Positions 44,938 to 54,749 of a stretch of 64,000 nucleotides of DNA are shown here, piece after piece. The notes below the pieces were generated by a model, which searched no databases, had not been told where the DNA came from, and was given only the letters and a program-made list of their open reading frames with translations. This stretch comes from Leptospira wolbachii serovar Codice str. CDC (GTDB taxonomy: Bacteria > Spirochaetota > Leptospiria > Leptospirales > Leptospiraceae). The stretch covers positions 1 through 64,000 of the forward strand of contig NZ_AOGZ02000008.1 of assembly GCF_000332515.2 (NCBI RefSeq). Direction: 5' to 3'. The position numbers and the translations under genes were made by a program. Position 1 is the first letter of the stretch. Each line of letters opens with the position of its first letter.

Positions 44938-46182
44938 ATGACCAATTACTTTTTTAGGTTTTCTCTCTGCTTTCTCGTCCTTGCTTGCCATGGGAACACA
45001 GTTCCGCAATTTCGTGTTCACCCGAATGATTCCAAGTTGCGGGTCTCTTCGGACATTTTTTATGAAAAAGTCCTCCCGACCATGGCGGGAAAAAAATTGA
45101 TGCTTGCTACCAATCCTTCCGGAATTGGAACCAATCCAAAAAAAATCATCACATCCTTAGAAAAACATAAAATTACTCTAGAACATTTGATAGGACTTGA
45201 ACATGGATTCTTAGGTTTGGAAGAGGAATTTAGCCAAACGCCTGTTACAATGGACACAACTTTTAATCGTCCTTTATACCATATCTATCGGATCAAAGAT
45301 TCGGAACTTAGGGATCTCGTTAAGGAAGTGGATTATGTGGTTTTTGACGTACAAGATGTAGGAATGCGTTGTTATACTTATTTGAGTGTTCTGAAGCGAC
45401 TTATGGATGCGATGAAAAATACCAAAACCAAACTCATCGTTCTTGATCATATCCATGTCGCCATGCACCTTCCGCCAATGGGCGAAAAAATGTATCCGCG
45501 CAATTTGAATTTTGCAGGTGAGTTTCCTTCACTTCTCATCACGGGGATGACAATCGGTGAAGCTACCCGGTTTTATAATAAAGAATATTTGAAAGACAGT
45601 GTGGATGTTCTTATCGTTCCTGTAGAGGGTTATCGCCGTGGCATGTATTTTGAAGACACGGGAATTCCTTGGACCACACCCTCACCAAACTTACCGATGG
45701 TGGACTCGGCCAGAAACTATCTTTCCTTAGTTTTACTTGAGGGAGTGAATGTATCTGTGGGCAGGGGAACCCAAGCCCCCTTTGTTTACTTTGGAGCTCC
45801 TTGGATGACAAACCCAGAGGAACTGGCAAACAAACTCGGAAGTCTTGGAAACAAATCCTATTATTTTTCGCCTGTGTATTTTAAACCCACCTTTGGTCCC
45901 CATAAAGGTAAAATCTGTTCGGGCCTTCGAATGAATTTGGTTCGCCCGGACTATGATCCTATCCAACTAGCTTATGATCTGATCAGGCTCATGAAAGAAA
46001 CTTATCCAGGTGATTTTAAATGGAGTAAGGGTGCCACAAACCATTGGGTAGACCAACTTTGGGGAAATGATCATTTCCGAACTTCTATCAATGAAGGAAA
46101 AAGTTTTTCTGACTTCCATAAAACTTACTTATCGGAAGAAGAAAACGAATCTAAAAAAATCGCTCCTTATTTGTTGTACTGA
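44938..46182 (+). CDS. NamZ-like exo-beta-N-acetylmuramidase lipoprotein (DUF1343)
   Basis: This 414-residue protein has a signal peptide with lipobox LVLACHG. The conserved DUF1343 blocks are LMLATNPSGIGTN, GLEHGFLGLEEE, YVVFDVQDVGMRCYTY and GYRRGMYFEDTGIPWTTPSPN with VSVGRGTQAPF. Enzymes of this family remove terminal N-acetylmuramic acid in peptidoglycan recycling. The ATG at 44938 starts the signal peptide. The divergent lipoprotein gene starts only 42 nt away. Confidence 0.9.
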   Translation: MTNYFFRFSLCFLVLACHGNTVPQFRVHPNDSKLRVSSDIFYEKVLPTMAGKKLMLATNPSGIGTNPKKIITSLEKHKITLEHLIGLEHGFLGLEEEFSQTPVTMDTTFNRPLYHIYRIKDSELRDLVKEVDYVVFDVQDVGMRCYTYLSVLKRLMDAMKNTKTKLIVLDHIHVAMHLPPMGEKMYPRNLNFAGEFPSLLITGMTIGEATRFYNKEYLKDSVDVLIVPVEGYRRGMYFEDTGIPWTTPSPNLPMVDSARNYLSLVLLEGVNVSVGRGTQAPFVYFGAPWMTNPEELANKLGSLGNKSYYFSPVYFKPTFGPHKGKICSGLRMNLVRPDYDPIQLAYDLIRLMKETYPGDFKWSKGATNHWVDQLWGNDHFRTSINEGKSFSDFHKTYLSEEENESKKIAPYLLY

Positions 46183-46189
46183 GGTTATC

Positions 46190-46783
46190 ATGAAACAGAT
46201 TCTATTTACATTTTTAGTTTTTCTTTTTGCTCTTACAGTTTTTGCTTCCGAAAAAGAATTAAAAACAGTTCCGAAAAACAAAACAGCTAAGGTTTTGAAA
46301 TCAGTGGCCTTTGCTACCATTCGCTCTACGCTTCTTGTTACCTATGGAGAGGGAGAAGAAAAGGAATCGGCTTATACTCCCTGTTCTGAAAATTTTCCAA
46401 ATATGCCTGGAGACTTTCCTTGCAACTATTTGGATTATGAAGGAACAACACTGGAAGTGGCTCCGAGTTCCGGTGTGCACGAAGGAGAAGCCACAGAAGC
46501 CTCCGATCCAGAAGATGTTTATCCTGGTGGCAAGGTCATGATCAAACTCATCAAACAAAAGTCGCCAAACCTAAATGGAAAGGTAGTCTTACTCGGGGAA
46601 GGGGAAGACCAATTGAAACTCTTTTACGGACCCAAAGGACAGATTTCTCATTACATTTTTCGCCAAAGTCTTGTTATTTTCAAATGGGACACTTCAATTG
46701 CGATTCCAAGCCTTGTTGGATTACTTTTTGTGAATGTGAACAGAGATTATTTTCCTGAAGAAGTAAAAGAGTATTCCTTTTAA
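46190..46783 (+). CDS. Exported protein of unknown function
   Basis: This 197-residue protein has a clear signal peptide ending FALTVFAS (about residue 18). The mature part has no recognised domain, with two Cys (TPCSENFP and FPCNYLDY) that may form a disulfide. I chose the ATG at 46190, 8 nt after the NamZ stop. It precedes the DUF2797 gene by 3 nt and is probably in the same operon. Confidence 0.7.
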   Translation: MKQILFTFLVFLFALTVFASEKELKTVPKNKTAKVLKSVAFATIRSTLLVTYGEGEEKESAYTPCSENFPNMPGDFPCNYLDYEGTTLEVAPSSGVHEGEATEASDPEDVYPGGKVMIKLIKQKSPNLNGKVVLLGEGEDQLKLFYGPKGQISHYIFRQSLVIFKWDTSIAIPSLVGLLFVNVNRDYFPEEVKEYSF

Positions 46784-46786
46784 ATT

Positions 46787-47659
46787 ATGCCAACCATCCA
46801 AGGTTATGTTAGAAAAATGTCTCACAAAGGTCTTAAACCTGTTTCCTATTTTTGGGAGACAGCTACCTATTCTGAAGTAGACAAAAAAGATCTGACTGCC
46901 ATTGAATCTACTTCGGAAAGTCCAGTGGAGTCTTGGATTGGAAAAAAAATTACCCTTTCCACAAATGATGAAATTCGTTGTTTGCATTGCGGAAAAAAAA
47001 CAAAGAAGTCTTTTAGCCAAGGCCATTGTTTCACTTGTTTTACGAAATTAGCCGAAAACGATCTTTGTATCCTAAGGCCCGAAACTTGCCACCACCACAA
47101 AGGAACTTGTCGGGAACCAGACTGGGGCCTAAAGAATTGTTTTAAAAAACACACCCTTTACTTTGCCAACTCGAGTGGACTCAAAGTGGGAATTACAAAA
47201 GAAAATCCTGTATCCAATCGTTGGGTAGACCAAGGGGCGAGGTTTGGAATTCCTATTTTGGAAGTGGAATCACGAAGGGATGCAGGAATTTTAGAACATT
47301 TTTTAAGTCAGTTTTTACCAGACAAAACTTCTTGGCAAAAGATGGTGGTAGGCGATCCACCTCACATGGATTTGGTGCGGGAAGCTGGTAAGTTTTTAAA
47401 CCATTTAGAAAAAAATGAATTTCATTCTCCTCCTGAGAGCAAATCCAAACTCGTTTGGAATCGTTTGGATCTAAAAGAAATCACAGAAATTCAATATCCG
47501 ATTGATTCCTATCCTGGGAAAATCAAATCCCTTAAACTCACCAAAGAAACTCCCATCACTGATACCCTTGTGGGAATCAAAGGACAGTATCTTTTGTTTC
47601 AGTCGGGAGTGATCAATATTCGTAGTCTAAGTGGTCTTTGGATTGAAGTCTCCGCGTAG
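46787..47659 (+). CDS. DUF2797 zinc-binding protein
   Basis: This 290-residue protein matches the DUF2797 pattern: paired CxxC and His zinc sites (RCLHCGKKTKKSF, CFTCFTK, then TCHHHKGTCREPDWG at about 100-114), and LYFANSSGLKVGITK (about 125-139), which resembles a GIY-YIG-like core. The molecular role is unknown. It is followed directly by the RluA-type gene. Confidence 0.85.
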   Translation: MPTIQGYVRKMSHKGLKPVSYFWETATYSEVDKKDLTAIESTSESPVESWIGKKITLSTNDEIRCLHCGKKTKKSFSQGHCFTCFTKLAENDLCILRPETCHHHKGTCREPDWGLKNCFKKHTLYFANSSGLKVGITKENPVSNRWVDQGARFGIPILEVESRRDAGILEHFLSQFLPDKTSWQKMVVGDPPHMDLVREAGKFLNHLEKNEFHSPPESKSKLVWNRLDLKEITEIQYPIDSYPGKIKSLKLTKETPITDTLVGIKGQYLLFQSGVINIRSLSGLWIEVSA

Positions 47660-47669
47660 AGAGATCCGC

Positions 47670-48347
47670 TTGAAAGGTGGTTATACCACAAACATTCTGT
47701 ATGAATGTGATGAGTTTTTACTCGCAGAAAAACCAGCCGGACTTCCTGTCCATGAAACCAAAGACCCCAACCGAAAAGACTTCACGAGACTTCTTGCCAG
47801 TTATCTCCATCTCCCTGATTTACGTACTGCCAACCGATTGGATTTGGGAACAAGTGGGATTGTTCTTCTTGGAAAAAATCCAGATAAAAATAAAGAAATC
47901 GATTCTTTGCTAGCGGATGCGGATAAAGAATATATTTTTTTATGTTCCGGTATTCCCGATTGGAAAGAGAAACGTTTTGAGTGTTTTTTAAAAGACGGAA
48001 ACAAAGAAGTACAGATGGTTCGGAGTGGAGGAAAAAAAGCCATAACTGAATTTACCATCCTTTCTCAGCATCCAGATGAAAACTGTTCTTTTGGACTTGC
48101 TAAAATTCTAACCGGCAGAAGACACCAAATTCGTGTTATGCTTCGGGAACTCGGGCATGCGGTCCTAGGAGATCCTGTGTATTCGCATTCTGAAACCGAG
48201 ACCGAAGAAAAACGAATGTACCTACATTCCTTTCGATTGTGCTTTACCGACTTTCAAGGTCAAAAACAGTGGGTGGAGACGGACATCCCGAAGGAATTTT
48301 CCACTCGTGTTGGAAAACCACTCTCCGTTCCAAACCAAACAAAATGA
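47670..48347 (+). CDS. RluA-family pseudouridine synthase
   Basis: This protein of 225 residues isomerises uridine to pseudouridine in RNA. Motifs are EKPAGLPVHET (about 21-31), the catalytic RLDLGTSG with its Asp, GRRHQIRVMLRELGH and GDPVYS. I prefer the TTG at 47670, which has GAGAG upstream. The GTG at 47631 would overlap the previous gene and has no ribosome-binding site. It is small and lacks the S4 domain. The RNA target is not predictable. Confidence 0.88.
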   Translation: MKGGYTTNILYECDEFLLAEKPAGLPVHETKDPNRKDFTRLLASYLHLPDLRTANRLDLGTSGIVLLGKNPDKNKEIDSLLADADKEYIFLCSGIPDWKEKRFECFLKDGNKEVQMVRSGGKKAITEFTILSQHPDENCSFGLAKILTGRRHQIRVMLRELGHAVLGDPVYSHSETETEEKRMYLHSFRLCFTDFQGQKQWVETDIPKEFSTRVGKPLSVPNQTK

Positions 48348-48835
48348 AAAACGAAGTTTTCCATCTCTTTTTAAAAGAACAGAAATTATACAAAATCCTC
48401 TCTCGGATTGCCAAATATGTTTCGATATCTTTTCTTATCGTTTATTTGTATTTGCTGTTTAGTTCGAGTTATACGGCAAGTCCCCTCATTGTAGTGATTA
48501 ACTATTTGGCCATCCTCACTAGTTTTTCGGGAATCATTACATTCAAATACTTCGAAATCCCAACTCTGCTTTTGGCTGTTTTTACAGAAGGAAAGTCGGC
48601 ACATTTTTTCCAATTGAGTTTGGGGGAAAGGCAACTCGTTTGGAGAAAGGCCGGCCGTGAAGATGTGCTGCCACCAGATCCTACTCCGGAGTTTATCAAC
48701 ACAAACCTCCATTTGTATGATCGTTATCCTTGGAAACGAATTGGGAAAATTTACTCTGTGGGATATTTGGTTGTGATTCTTACATCCATTTTCTATTTAA
48801 CTTCCGTATATCTCGAGACCGGATTTCAAAACTAA
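48344..48835 (+). CDS. Membrane protein of unknown function
   Basis: This 163-residue protein has three predicted membrane helices: about 24-42, 47-64 and 140-158. Between them lies a cytoplasmic or periplasmic loop with SLGERQLVWRKAGR. The ATG at 48344 overlaps the pseudouridine synthase stop (ATGA). No family was recognised. Confidence 0.7.
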   Translation: MKNEVFHLFLKEQKLYKILSRIAKYVSISFLIVYLYLLFSSSYTASPLIVVINYLAILTSFSGIITFKYFEIPTLLLAVFTEGKSAHFFQLSLGERQLVWRKAGREDVLPPDPTPEFINTNLHLYDRYPWKRIGKIYSVGYLVVILTSIFYLTSVYLETGFQN

Positions 48836-48883
48836 GAAAGCAATTTTCCTTGTCTTACGGTCTCTGGATAAAAACCTATCCCT

Positions 48884-49981
48884 ATGGCTTTGAATTGTGG
48901 TATTGTAGGTCTCCCGAACGTCGGTAAGTCGACTATTTTTAATGCACTCACTAAGGCAGGAGCGCAAGCTGCCAACTATCCGTTTTGTACAATCGAACCC
49001 AACACCGGTGTGGTGGAAGTTCCAGACGAAAGGTTAAACCGTTTAGCTGAAGTTTACAAACCAAAACGAACCGTTCCCACTATGATCGAGTTTGTAGACA
49101 TTGCTGGCCTTGTGAAAGGGGCAAGCCAAGGGGAAGGACTTGGAAACCAATTTTTATCTCATATCCGCGAAGTGGATGCCATTTGCCATGTAGTTCGCGC
49201 CTTCCAAGACGAAAACATAACCCACGTTCATGGGAAAGTAGATCCTATCGAAGACATTACTGTCATCAATTATGAACTCATCCTTGCTGATTTAGACAGT
49301 TTAGAAAAACAACAACAACGTGTGGCAAAAACGGCTAAAACGGGAAACAAAGAAGCTACAGAAATTTTGGCAGTAATGGATAAAATTCTGGATGCCTTAA
49401 AAAAAGGAAATCGTGCATCCACGGTAGACCTAGGCGAAGAAGAACAAAAAATCGCCAAAAAATTTAATCTCATTACCATTAAGCCTGTGTTATACGTTGC
49501 TAATATTTTAGATACTGATGTTAAAACATCCGAAAACCCACTGGTAAAAATCATCATCGATTTTGCTTCAAAAGAGGGAGCACCTGTGGTTGTGTTATGT
49601 GGTCGTTTTGAAGAAGAAATTTCTGGTTTAGAAAAAGAAGACCAAATTGCCTTTTTAGAAGAAATCGGTGAAAAGGAATCAGGCCTTTCCCGAATGATTC
49701 GTGCTTCTTACAAACTCCTGGGACTTCTTACTTTCTTTACTGCGGGTGTGGAAGAAGTGAGAGCTTGGACCACCCACCAGGGAAGTACGGGACCTGTGGC
49801 TGCCAGTGTCATCCATTCCGATTTTGAAAAGGGATACATCCGAGCCGAAGTGATGCGTTATGAAGACATCGACCGCACAGGGGATGCGACCAAAGTAAAA
49901 GACGAAGGGAAACTCCGTGTCGAAGGGAAAGAATACATTGTTCAAGATGGGGATGTCATTTACTTCCGAGTGAACGCATAA
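48884..49981 (+). CDS. ychF: YchF/OLA1-type P-loop ATPase
   Basis: This 365-residue Obg-related protein binds ATP and the ribosome and influences stress responses. It shows [14 protein letters not shown], the altered G4-like region of Ych[21 protein letters not shown] and the C-terminal TGS domain ending [10 protein letters not shown]. Length and domains are normal. A terminator follows. Confidence 0.97.
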   Translation: MALNCGIVGLPNVGKSTIFNALTKAGAQAANYPFCTIEPNTGVVEVPDERLNRLAEVYKPKRTVPTMIEFVDIAGLVKGASQGEGLGNQFLSHIREVDAICHVVRAFQDENITHVHGKVDPIEDITVINYELILADLDSLEKQQQRVAKTAKTGNKEATEILAVMDKILDALKKGNRASTVDLGEEEQKIAKKFNLITIKPVLYVANILDTDVKTSENPLVKIIIDFASKEGAPVVVLCGRFEEEISGLEKEDQIAFLEEIGEKESGLSRMIRASYKLLGLLTFFTAGVEEVRAWTTHQGSTGPVAASVIHSDFEKGYIRAEVMRYEDIDRTGDATKVKDEGKLRVEGKEYIVQDGDVIYFRVNA

Positions 49982-49983
49982 AA

Positions 49984-50009
49984 AAAATCCCGACTTTCGC
50001 CGGGATTTT
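49984..50009. terminator. Bidirectional terminator between ychF and the sigma operon
   Basis: AAAATCCCG (49984-49992) pairs perfectly with CGGGATTTT (50001-50009) over an 8-nt loop. The A and T flanks make it work for ychF and for the convergent operon. Confidence 0.85.
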
Positions 50010-50116
50010 GAAGTGTGAACTAGTTTGGAAAAGAAAGTAGGTTCCTAAAAAAAGGAACATTTCTCACACAATAAATGACTGCAAACTGCGACTTTATTGC
50101 ATCCCAACAAAAAAAA

Positions 50117-50653
50117 TTACGATTGTAACATAAAATGATACCGGCCAATTTCTTTGCCGGATTCAAAAATGGCAAGCTCTGGGCTGGAATCCAGGGTGAT
50201 AGGGGAATCGAACATGGATTGGGATCCTAGTTTCGGTAGGGTTTCTACAGGAGTTCCATCCAAAAACAATTTGGCCGAGAGACGTTCACAATTGGAAGCC
50301 TCCACCGAAAGGAAAACCTGGTTTTTCTCTGCATTGGGCTGGAAAATAAAATCCAGATCTCGCCCACCCACTTGTCTGTGGACACGGAAAGCACCTCCAG
50401 TAGTATTTCCTGCCCCACGGAAAGCTAGGTCCGGGGAAAGAGAAAGAACCTCTACCAGATCGCTTGTGATGAGTTTCAACTGGTTTTTGACCAATTGTAA
50501 GTAGATTTGAATGGTGGAGCTCGACTCAGGAAGAACGGTTTTTAAGATCCGATCAACTGTAGGTGAGTCCGCATCTTCCCCTTGGGACATGAGGTATAGG
50601 GCTTCTTTTAATTTGAGTCGGTTCATAAATTCATTCGGATCTTTTGGTTCCAT
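50117..50653 (-). CDS. Sigma-operon accessory protein of unknown function
   Basis: This 178-residue cytoplasmic protein has a helical first half (residues 1-70) and a strand-rich second half with RGAGNTTGGAFRVHRQVGG, LDFIFQPN and VFLSVEAS. No known family was recognised. It follows the sigma factor gene by 18 nt and ends a four-gene minus-strand operon with the CHAT protein. It could be an anti-sigma factor or a protease substrate, but this is inference. Confidence 0.7.
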   Translation of the reverse strand: MEPKDPNEFMNRLKLKEALYLMSQGEDADSPTVDRILKTVLPESSSTIQIYLQLVKNQLKLITSDLVEVLSLSPDLAFRGAGNTTGGAFRVHRQVGGRDLDFIFQPNAEKNQVFLSVEASNCERLSAKLFLDGTPVETLPKLGSQSMFDSPITLDSSPELAIFESGKEIGRYHFMLQS

Positions 50654-50671
50654 AGTATTTATTTCCCCCCG

Positions 50672-51241
50672 CTAAGGCTTTATTTCCTTTGTAACGATTT
50701 TTTTTATCTTTTCTTTCGCTCGATTGGCCCGAGCGAGGACCGTTCCTAGTGGAACATCCAGGATTTCGGCAATTTCTTTGAATTTGTATCCTTTGAGCCT
50801 TAAGATGAGGATCTCTTTATGAGCTTCATCCAATCCTTCGATGAGGTCATAAAATTCCCGTTTTTCTTCCCATGCAAAAAAGACATCTTCTTGGTTCTGT
50901 CTATCATCTAAAATATCGATACTCAAATCCAAAGAAATTCCCTCGCGATACTCATACCGACGAATGGATCTTGTCTGAGACATACTTATATTTTTAGAAA
51001 TTTCGCTTAAATAGATAATAAATGCAGGAAGGCTATCTCCTTTAAATTTTCGGAGGAGATGGTAGTCGTTTTCTGTAAGTTTTAGATACACTTGTTGCGA
51101 GGTATCCGTGACTTCTTCGCGGGGAACATAGTGCGCACAAGTACCAATGATGAGTCTGTGGAATTTTCGAATCAACTCTTGCCAAGCAGTACGTTTTCCA
51201 AGAAGGCAGTTGTCGATTAACTTCCGAATCTCATCACTCAT
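50672..51241 (-). CDS. ECF-type sigma factor in the CHAT operon
   Basis: This 189-residue protein has a region 2 (AWQELIRKFHRLIIGTCAHYV, EVTDTSQQVYLKL) and region 4 (HKEILILRLKGYKFKEIAEIL, PLGTVLARANRAKEKIKKI). It directs RNA polymerase to a specialised regulon. It overlaps the upstream secreted-protein gene by 4 nt. No transmembrane anti-sigma factor is adjacent, unlike the sigma gene at 17269. Confidence 0.92.
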   Translation of the reverse strand: MSDEIRKLIDNCLLGKRTAWQELIRKFHRLIIGTCAHYVPREEVTDTSQQVYLKLTENDYHLLRKFKGDSLPAFIIYLSEISKNISMSQTRSIRRYEYREGISLDLSIDILDDRQNQEDVFFAWEEKREFYDLIEGLDEAHKEILILRLKGYKFKEIAEILDVPLGTVLARANRAKEKIKKIVTKEIKP

Positions 51242-52266
51242 AGTTCTTTTACGAATTGGACGGAATTTTTACAAGATGTCAGTACATTTTCCAATCTTTT
51301 TTGAAAATGATGCGAACGAAAAAGAGTTTGCCGAATAAACCGAACACGAGTTTGGTTTGGTTGCGAAAAAGATATTTGGTCTTTTGTAGTGAAACGGCCG
51401 TAGTCACTGAAAAAACCGAAAAATCCTAATAGTCGAATTTTCTGATTTGTAGTTGGAATTTCTTCCAAACAAGTGTGAAATTCTTTCAATGAAGGAAGGT
51501 TCTCTGGATCAAAATCAGGATCTAACCTCCATTCGTCGATTAAGGAGAGAAAGAAATTTTTTGACTCGGAGTTTTCTTCATTTAAATTGGATGCAGACCA
51601 AGGATTTTGTTTTGAATAATAAAACAATTGGTAGGTGTTTTTGTTTTGTTGTTTCATATCCTGCAAAAGTCGGAGGATCAATGTTTTCCTTCTAGTTTCC
51701 GGCATTTCGGAATACAAAACTCGGTTGATTGCAAGCGTGTATTCTCTCTCTTTTCCTAGTAGTAAAACTTCCTGCGATTTGTATAAATTAGAAAATATGT
51801 ATATTGTTTTTTCCCATTCCTTTCTTAGTTCTGTTATGAGTGGGATGAGTTCTTCATTTGTAATTTCTGATTCTAAAATTTCTAATTTGGGTAATACAAT
51901 CAAATCAAAGATTTTTTTCTTGGTTTGTTTTTCTAATTGTGTTAGTTCATCTTTGTTTGCTTCAGAACATTGCCTTACGGTGAGAATGGCATCATAAAAC
52001 GAAATATACCGGAGGATTTCCGTTAGGTCTTTGATCTCCGATTGATTACAAACCTTCCAATAGTATAAAAAGTCTTGTTCTTCTGCAAAAGTTTCAGCTC
52101 GGATCATATCCCGAGTTTGAATTCCGTAGGCTTGGCTGAGTAGATTTTGGTTCGAATCAAATGCATTCCATACTTCATCGAAGGATTTGGACTTAGGAAA
52201 CCACTCTGCAATCAGAGGAAAAGAAATACAAAACAGTAGAATTAAAGTTTTCGTGAGTGGTTTCAA
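51238..52266 (-). CDS. Exported helical protein in the CHAT operon
   Basis: This 342-residue protein has a signal peptide (residues 1-20, LILLFCISFPLIAE). The mature part is largely helical (LTEILRYISFYDAILTVRQC; LIPLITELRKEWEKTIYIF). No known family was recognised. It overlaps the CHAT gene stop by 4 nt and the sigma gene start by 4 nt, so translation is coupled. It may sense an envelope signal. Confidence 0.7.
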   Translation of the reverse strand: MKPLTKTLILLFCISFPLIAEWFPKSKSFDEVWNAFDSNQNLLSQAYGIQTRDMIRAETFAEEQDFLYYWKVCNQSEIKDLTEILRYISFYDAILTVRQCSEANKDELTQLEKQTKKKIFDLIVLPKLEILESEITNEELIPLITELRKEWEKTIYIFSNLYKSQEVLLLGKEREYTLAINRVLYSEMPETRRKTLILRLLQDMKQQNKNTYQLFYYSKQNPWSASNLNEENSESKNFFLSLIDEWRLDPDFDPENLPSLKEFHTCLEEIPTTNQKIRLLGFFGFFSDYGRFTTKDQISFSQPNQTRVRFIRQTLFRSHHFQKRLENVLTSCKNSVQFVKEL

Positions 52267-53606
52267 AATCCACTCCGAGTTTTGAATTCGTAATACATTT
52301 TCTCTTCGGATATATCTTTGGAAAAAATAGAGTCTAACAACTCTCTTTTTTGCGATTCATCTAGTAATTCGTGTTTGGTTGTCAAAAAGGATGCTGCCAT
52401 TTTACGGAATTCTGAATTTTTTAAACGGGAGATTCGATCCAGAACAGGGTCCTTGGGTGTAACGGTTGAATTTTTTTGTTTTTTTTCTAAAACGTTTTTT
52501 TGTTCTGAAACATCGAAACTCTTTACCTTGATAGGATCTTTCTTTTCTCTTGAAAAAACAATGAAAAAAAATAAAATTAGCAAAACAAATGTTATGCCTA
52601 GAAAACGTTTGGATTGAGAAGTTGGTTTTTGCGTAGAAAAATGAACCAAACTAATGGCTGTTATTATTTCTTTTGCTGACCCTTTGTATAAAGTTTTCCT
52701 AATTTTCTCTAAAGATTTGTGTGAGTTTTTAGTTTTTAAAAAGTATTTCCAAAATTTGATCCCAATGTCTTTGGCCATATTGGTTTCTACGGGAAATAAG
52801 AATCCAATTACTTCTTTGGCACCCGCTTTTAAAAACCCCGTAGTTAGTCCTGACTGCTCATAAGAATCGAAAGAAGAGTAACAACTGTTAAAAAAAATTA
52901 AGTTTAAATTGGAAAAAGAATGTGCTGAAAGATCTTTCGAATTTAGAAATTCCTTTTCTCCGACAGGGATCCCTTTTTTTTCTGTATGGCCGGCATAGTG
53001 CAGATACTTTACCGAACTGGTTTCCTCTATAAACCTGATTCTCGTTAGATGGTTCTCTTTTAAGATGCGGAGTTTGAGCTTTTTTTCAAGGATTGGGTAT
53101 AAAATCTTACATTCTTCATTTACTGTAGTAATTAAGTTTTGGTTTACTGGGTTACAGACAAGTAGGATGCCTTCAGCTTTTTGTCCGTTTTCTTTTTGAT
53201 TGGTTTCGATTCGAATTCCTCTGCGGTAATCCTTATCTTGGAATAAAAATCCTTTATGGGTGCGCAAAATCTCCCAAGGGATGGGCGAAAATTCTGGATC
53301 AATAAGAATTTGGATAGAACCTCTAAAACCAGGATTTCGCCAAAAAGGAAGGGATTTTCCAAAAACAATTTGTTCCAAACTATCTGATTTTTTTCCCAAT
53401 TTTGCTAAGAACTCTTCTTTACTCAAATTTTGGGAAAGAACTCTTTCAACAAAAAGTGACCAATCCTTCTGGAATTCACTGAGTATTTTACCGGAGAACT
53501 TGGTTGTTTTTTCTACACTTCCAAAGTTTTCTTGTTTTTCTTCCCAAATGCATTCTCCATCTGTTTTCCCATCTATCGAGTATTTGGCGATAATTCTAAG
53601 TTTCAT
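52263..53606 (-). CDS. Membrane-anchored CHAT (caspase-like) protease
   Basis: This 447-residue protein has a CHAT domain (about 95-325). The catalytic dyad is visible: His207 in YLHYAGHTEKKG and Cys242 in LIFFNSCYSS. The GAKEVIGFLFPVE block is also typical. One membrane span (about 335-352) follows, then a charged tail of about 95 residues. CHAT proteases cleave specific protein targets after activation, as TPR-CHAT does in type III-E CRISPR. Here no CRISPR or TPR part is present. The operon partners include an ECF sigma factor, suggesting protease-controlled transcription. Confidence 0.85.
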   Translation of the reverse strand: MKLRIIAKYSIDGKTDGECIWEEKQENFGSVEKTTKFSGKILSEFQKDWSLFVERVLSQNLSKEEFLAKLGKKSDSLEQIVFGKSLPFWRNPGFRGSIQILIDPEFSPIPWEILRTHKGFLFQDKDYRRGIRIETNQKENGQKAEGILLVCNPVNQNLITTVNEECKILYPILEKKLKLRILKENHLTRIRFIEETSSVKYLHYAGHTEKKGIPVGEKEFLNSKDLSAHSFSNLNLIFFNSCYSSFDSYEQSGLTTGFLKAGAKEVIGFLFPVETNMAKDIGIKFWKYFLKTKNSHKSLEKIRKTLYKGSAKEIITAISLVHFSTQKPTSQSKRFLGITFVLLILFFFIVFSREKKDPIKVKSFDVSEQKNVLEKKQKNSTVTPKDPVLDRISRLKNSEFRKMAASFLTTKHELLDESQKRELLDSIFSKDISEEKMYYEFKTRSGF

Positions 53607-53618
53607 TGTAATTCGATT

Positions 53619-54749
53619 TTATCGGAACTTCTGAAGTAAGTCTTCTATTGCGACGAGTAAAGCATCCACTTCTTCCTCTGTTGTGAAATAACCGGTAGAA
53701 ATACGAATACATCGCAAGGCTTCCTCTTCTGAGTAACCCATATATAAAAGTGACTTGGAGGCTTCTCTGGCTCTAGACTTACAAGAACTACCCGTTGAGA
53801 CCAAAACTCCTTTTTCTTCCATCCCAAGTAAGAAAAAATCTACTGATTGAATGGGAAGAATGAGGAAGGTCGTATTGGGAAGTCTATGGGAAGATTTTGC
53901 AATAATGGTACAACCCAAGGTCTCCAATTTCTCTTCGATAAGAGATTGAAAGCGACTGAGCCGTTTGTTTTTCTTTTCTAATTGCTCTAGTTGAATTTCC
54001 GCGACTTTGCGTAAACATTCAATCGCAAAGGTATTTTCTGTTCCGGCTCTATGATCATTTTCTTGATTACCTCCGCCAAACAGGCGAAAGTGGGAATCGG
54101 CTTTAGGGAGGTAAGTGACAGCAGATCCCATACCGGCACCAATTTTGTGTCCAGAGAAAGTAAATCCATCGAACAAAGAATAGGGAACATTAACTTTGCA
54201 AAACCCTTGCATAAGATCGCTATAAAAAACTTGTCCATATTCTTTTGTTAGTTTGTGAATTTCTTCTGCGGGTTGGATGACACCAGTTTCGTTTCCCGCA
54301 TAAAGACAAACGACAGGCCTTGGATTTTCTATTAGTTTTTTTTCTAGATCCTTTAAATGGATGATTCCTGTTTTGTTTGTTTGGATTAAATCCGAAGTAA
54401 ATCCATAAGATTCCAAAGCTGCATACATACTGGAATGTTCAAAGGGAGATACAATGACAGAATCTAACTTTGGATATAAAACTCGTAAACTTTGGATAAG
54501 AAGATAATTTGCCTCGGTGCCTGTCGCAGAAAAAACAAATTGTTTTTCATTTCCCGTGGATAGGGAAGAAAAATACTTCCTCGTCTGTTCGATTTTACCT
54601 TGGTTTTTTAAGGAAAATCGAGTGATTCCCGAAGGATTGAAATATCCTTCGAGGTAATCTGCCAAACAAGTTTCCAAAATTTCAGGAAAAGGGGGATGAG
54701 TGGCATTGTAATCAAAATATTTTAAATCATTCGTTAAATGGGATTTCAT
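53619..54749 (-). CDS. Cysteine desulfurase-like aminotransferase
   Basis: This 376-residue PLP enzyme of class V has FDYNATHPP near the start, VFSATGTEANYLL (about 71-83), the PLP lysine in TFSGHKIGAG, and the mobile-loop Cys in STGSSCKSRARE. It releases sulfur from cysteine for Fe-S or thiolation. The first residues resemble NifS more than SufS. It lies 12 nt before the CHAT gene in the same direction, so read-through is likely. Its start overlaps the upstream gene by 23 nt. Confidence 0.9.
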   Translation of the reverse strand: MKSHLTNDLKYFDYNATHPPFPEILETCLADYLEGYFNPSGITRFSLKNQGKIEQTRKYFSSLSTGNEKQFVFSATGTEANYLLIQSLRVLYPKLDSVIVSPFEHSSMYAALESYGFTSDLIQTNKTGIIHLKDLEKKLIENPRPVVCLYAGNETGVIQPAEEIHKLTKEYGQVFYSDLMQGFCKVNVPYSLFDGFTFSGHKIGAGMGSAVTYLPKADSHFRLFGGGNQENDHRAGTENTFAIECLRKVAEIQLEQLEKKNKRLSRFQSLIEEKLETLGCTIIAKSSHRLPNTTFLILPIQSVDFFLLGMEEKGVLVSTGSSCKSRAREASKSLLYMGYSEEEALRCIRISTGYFTTEEEVDALLVAIEDLLQKFR

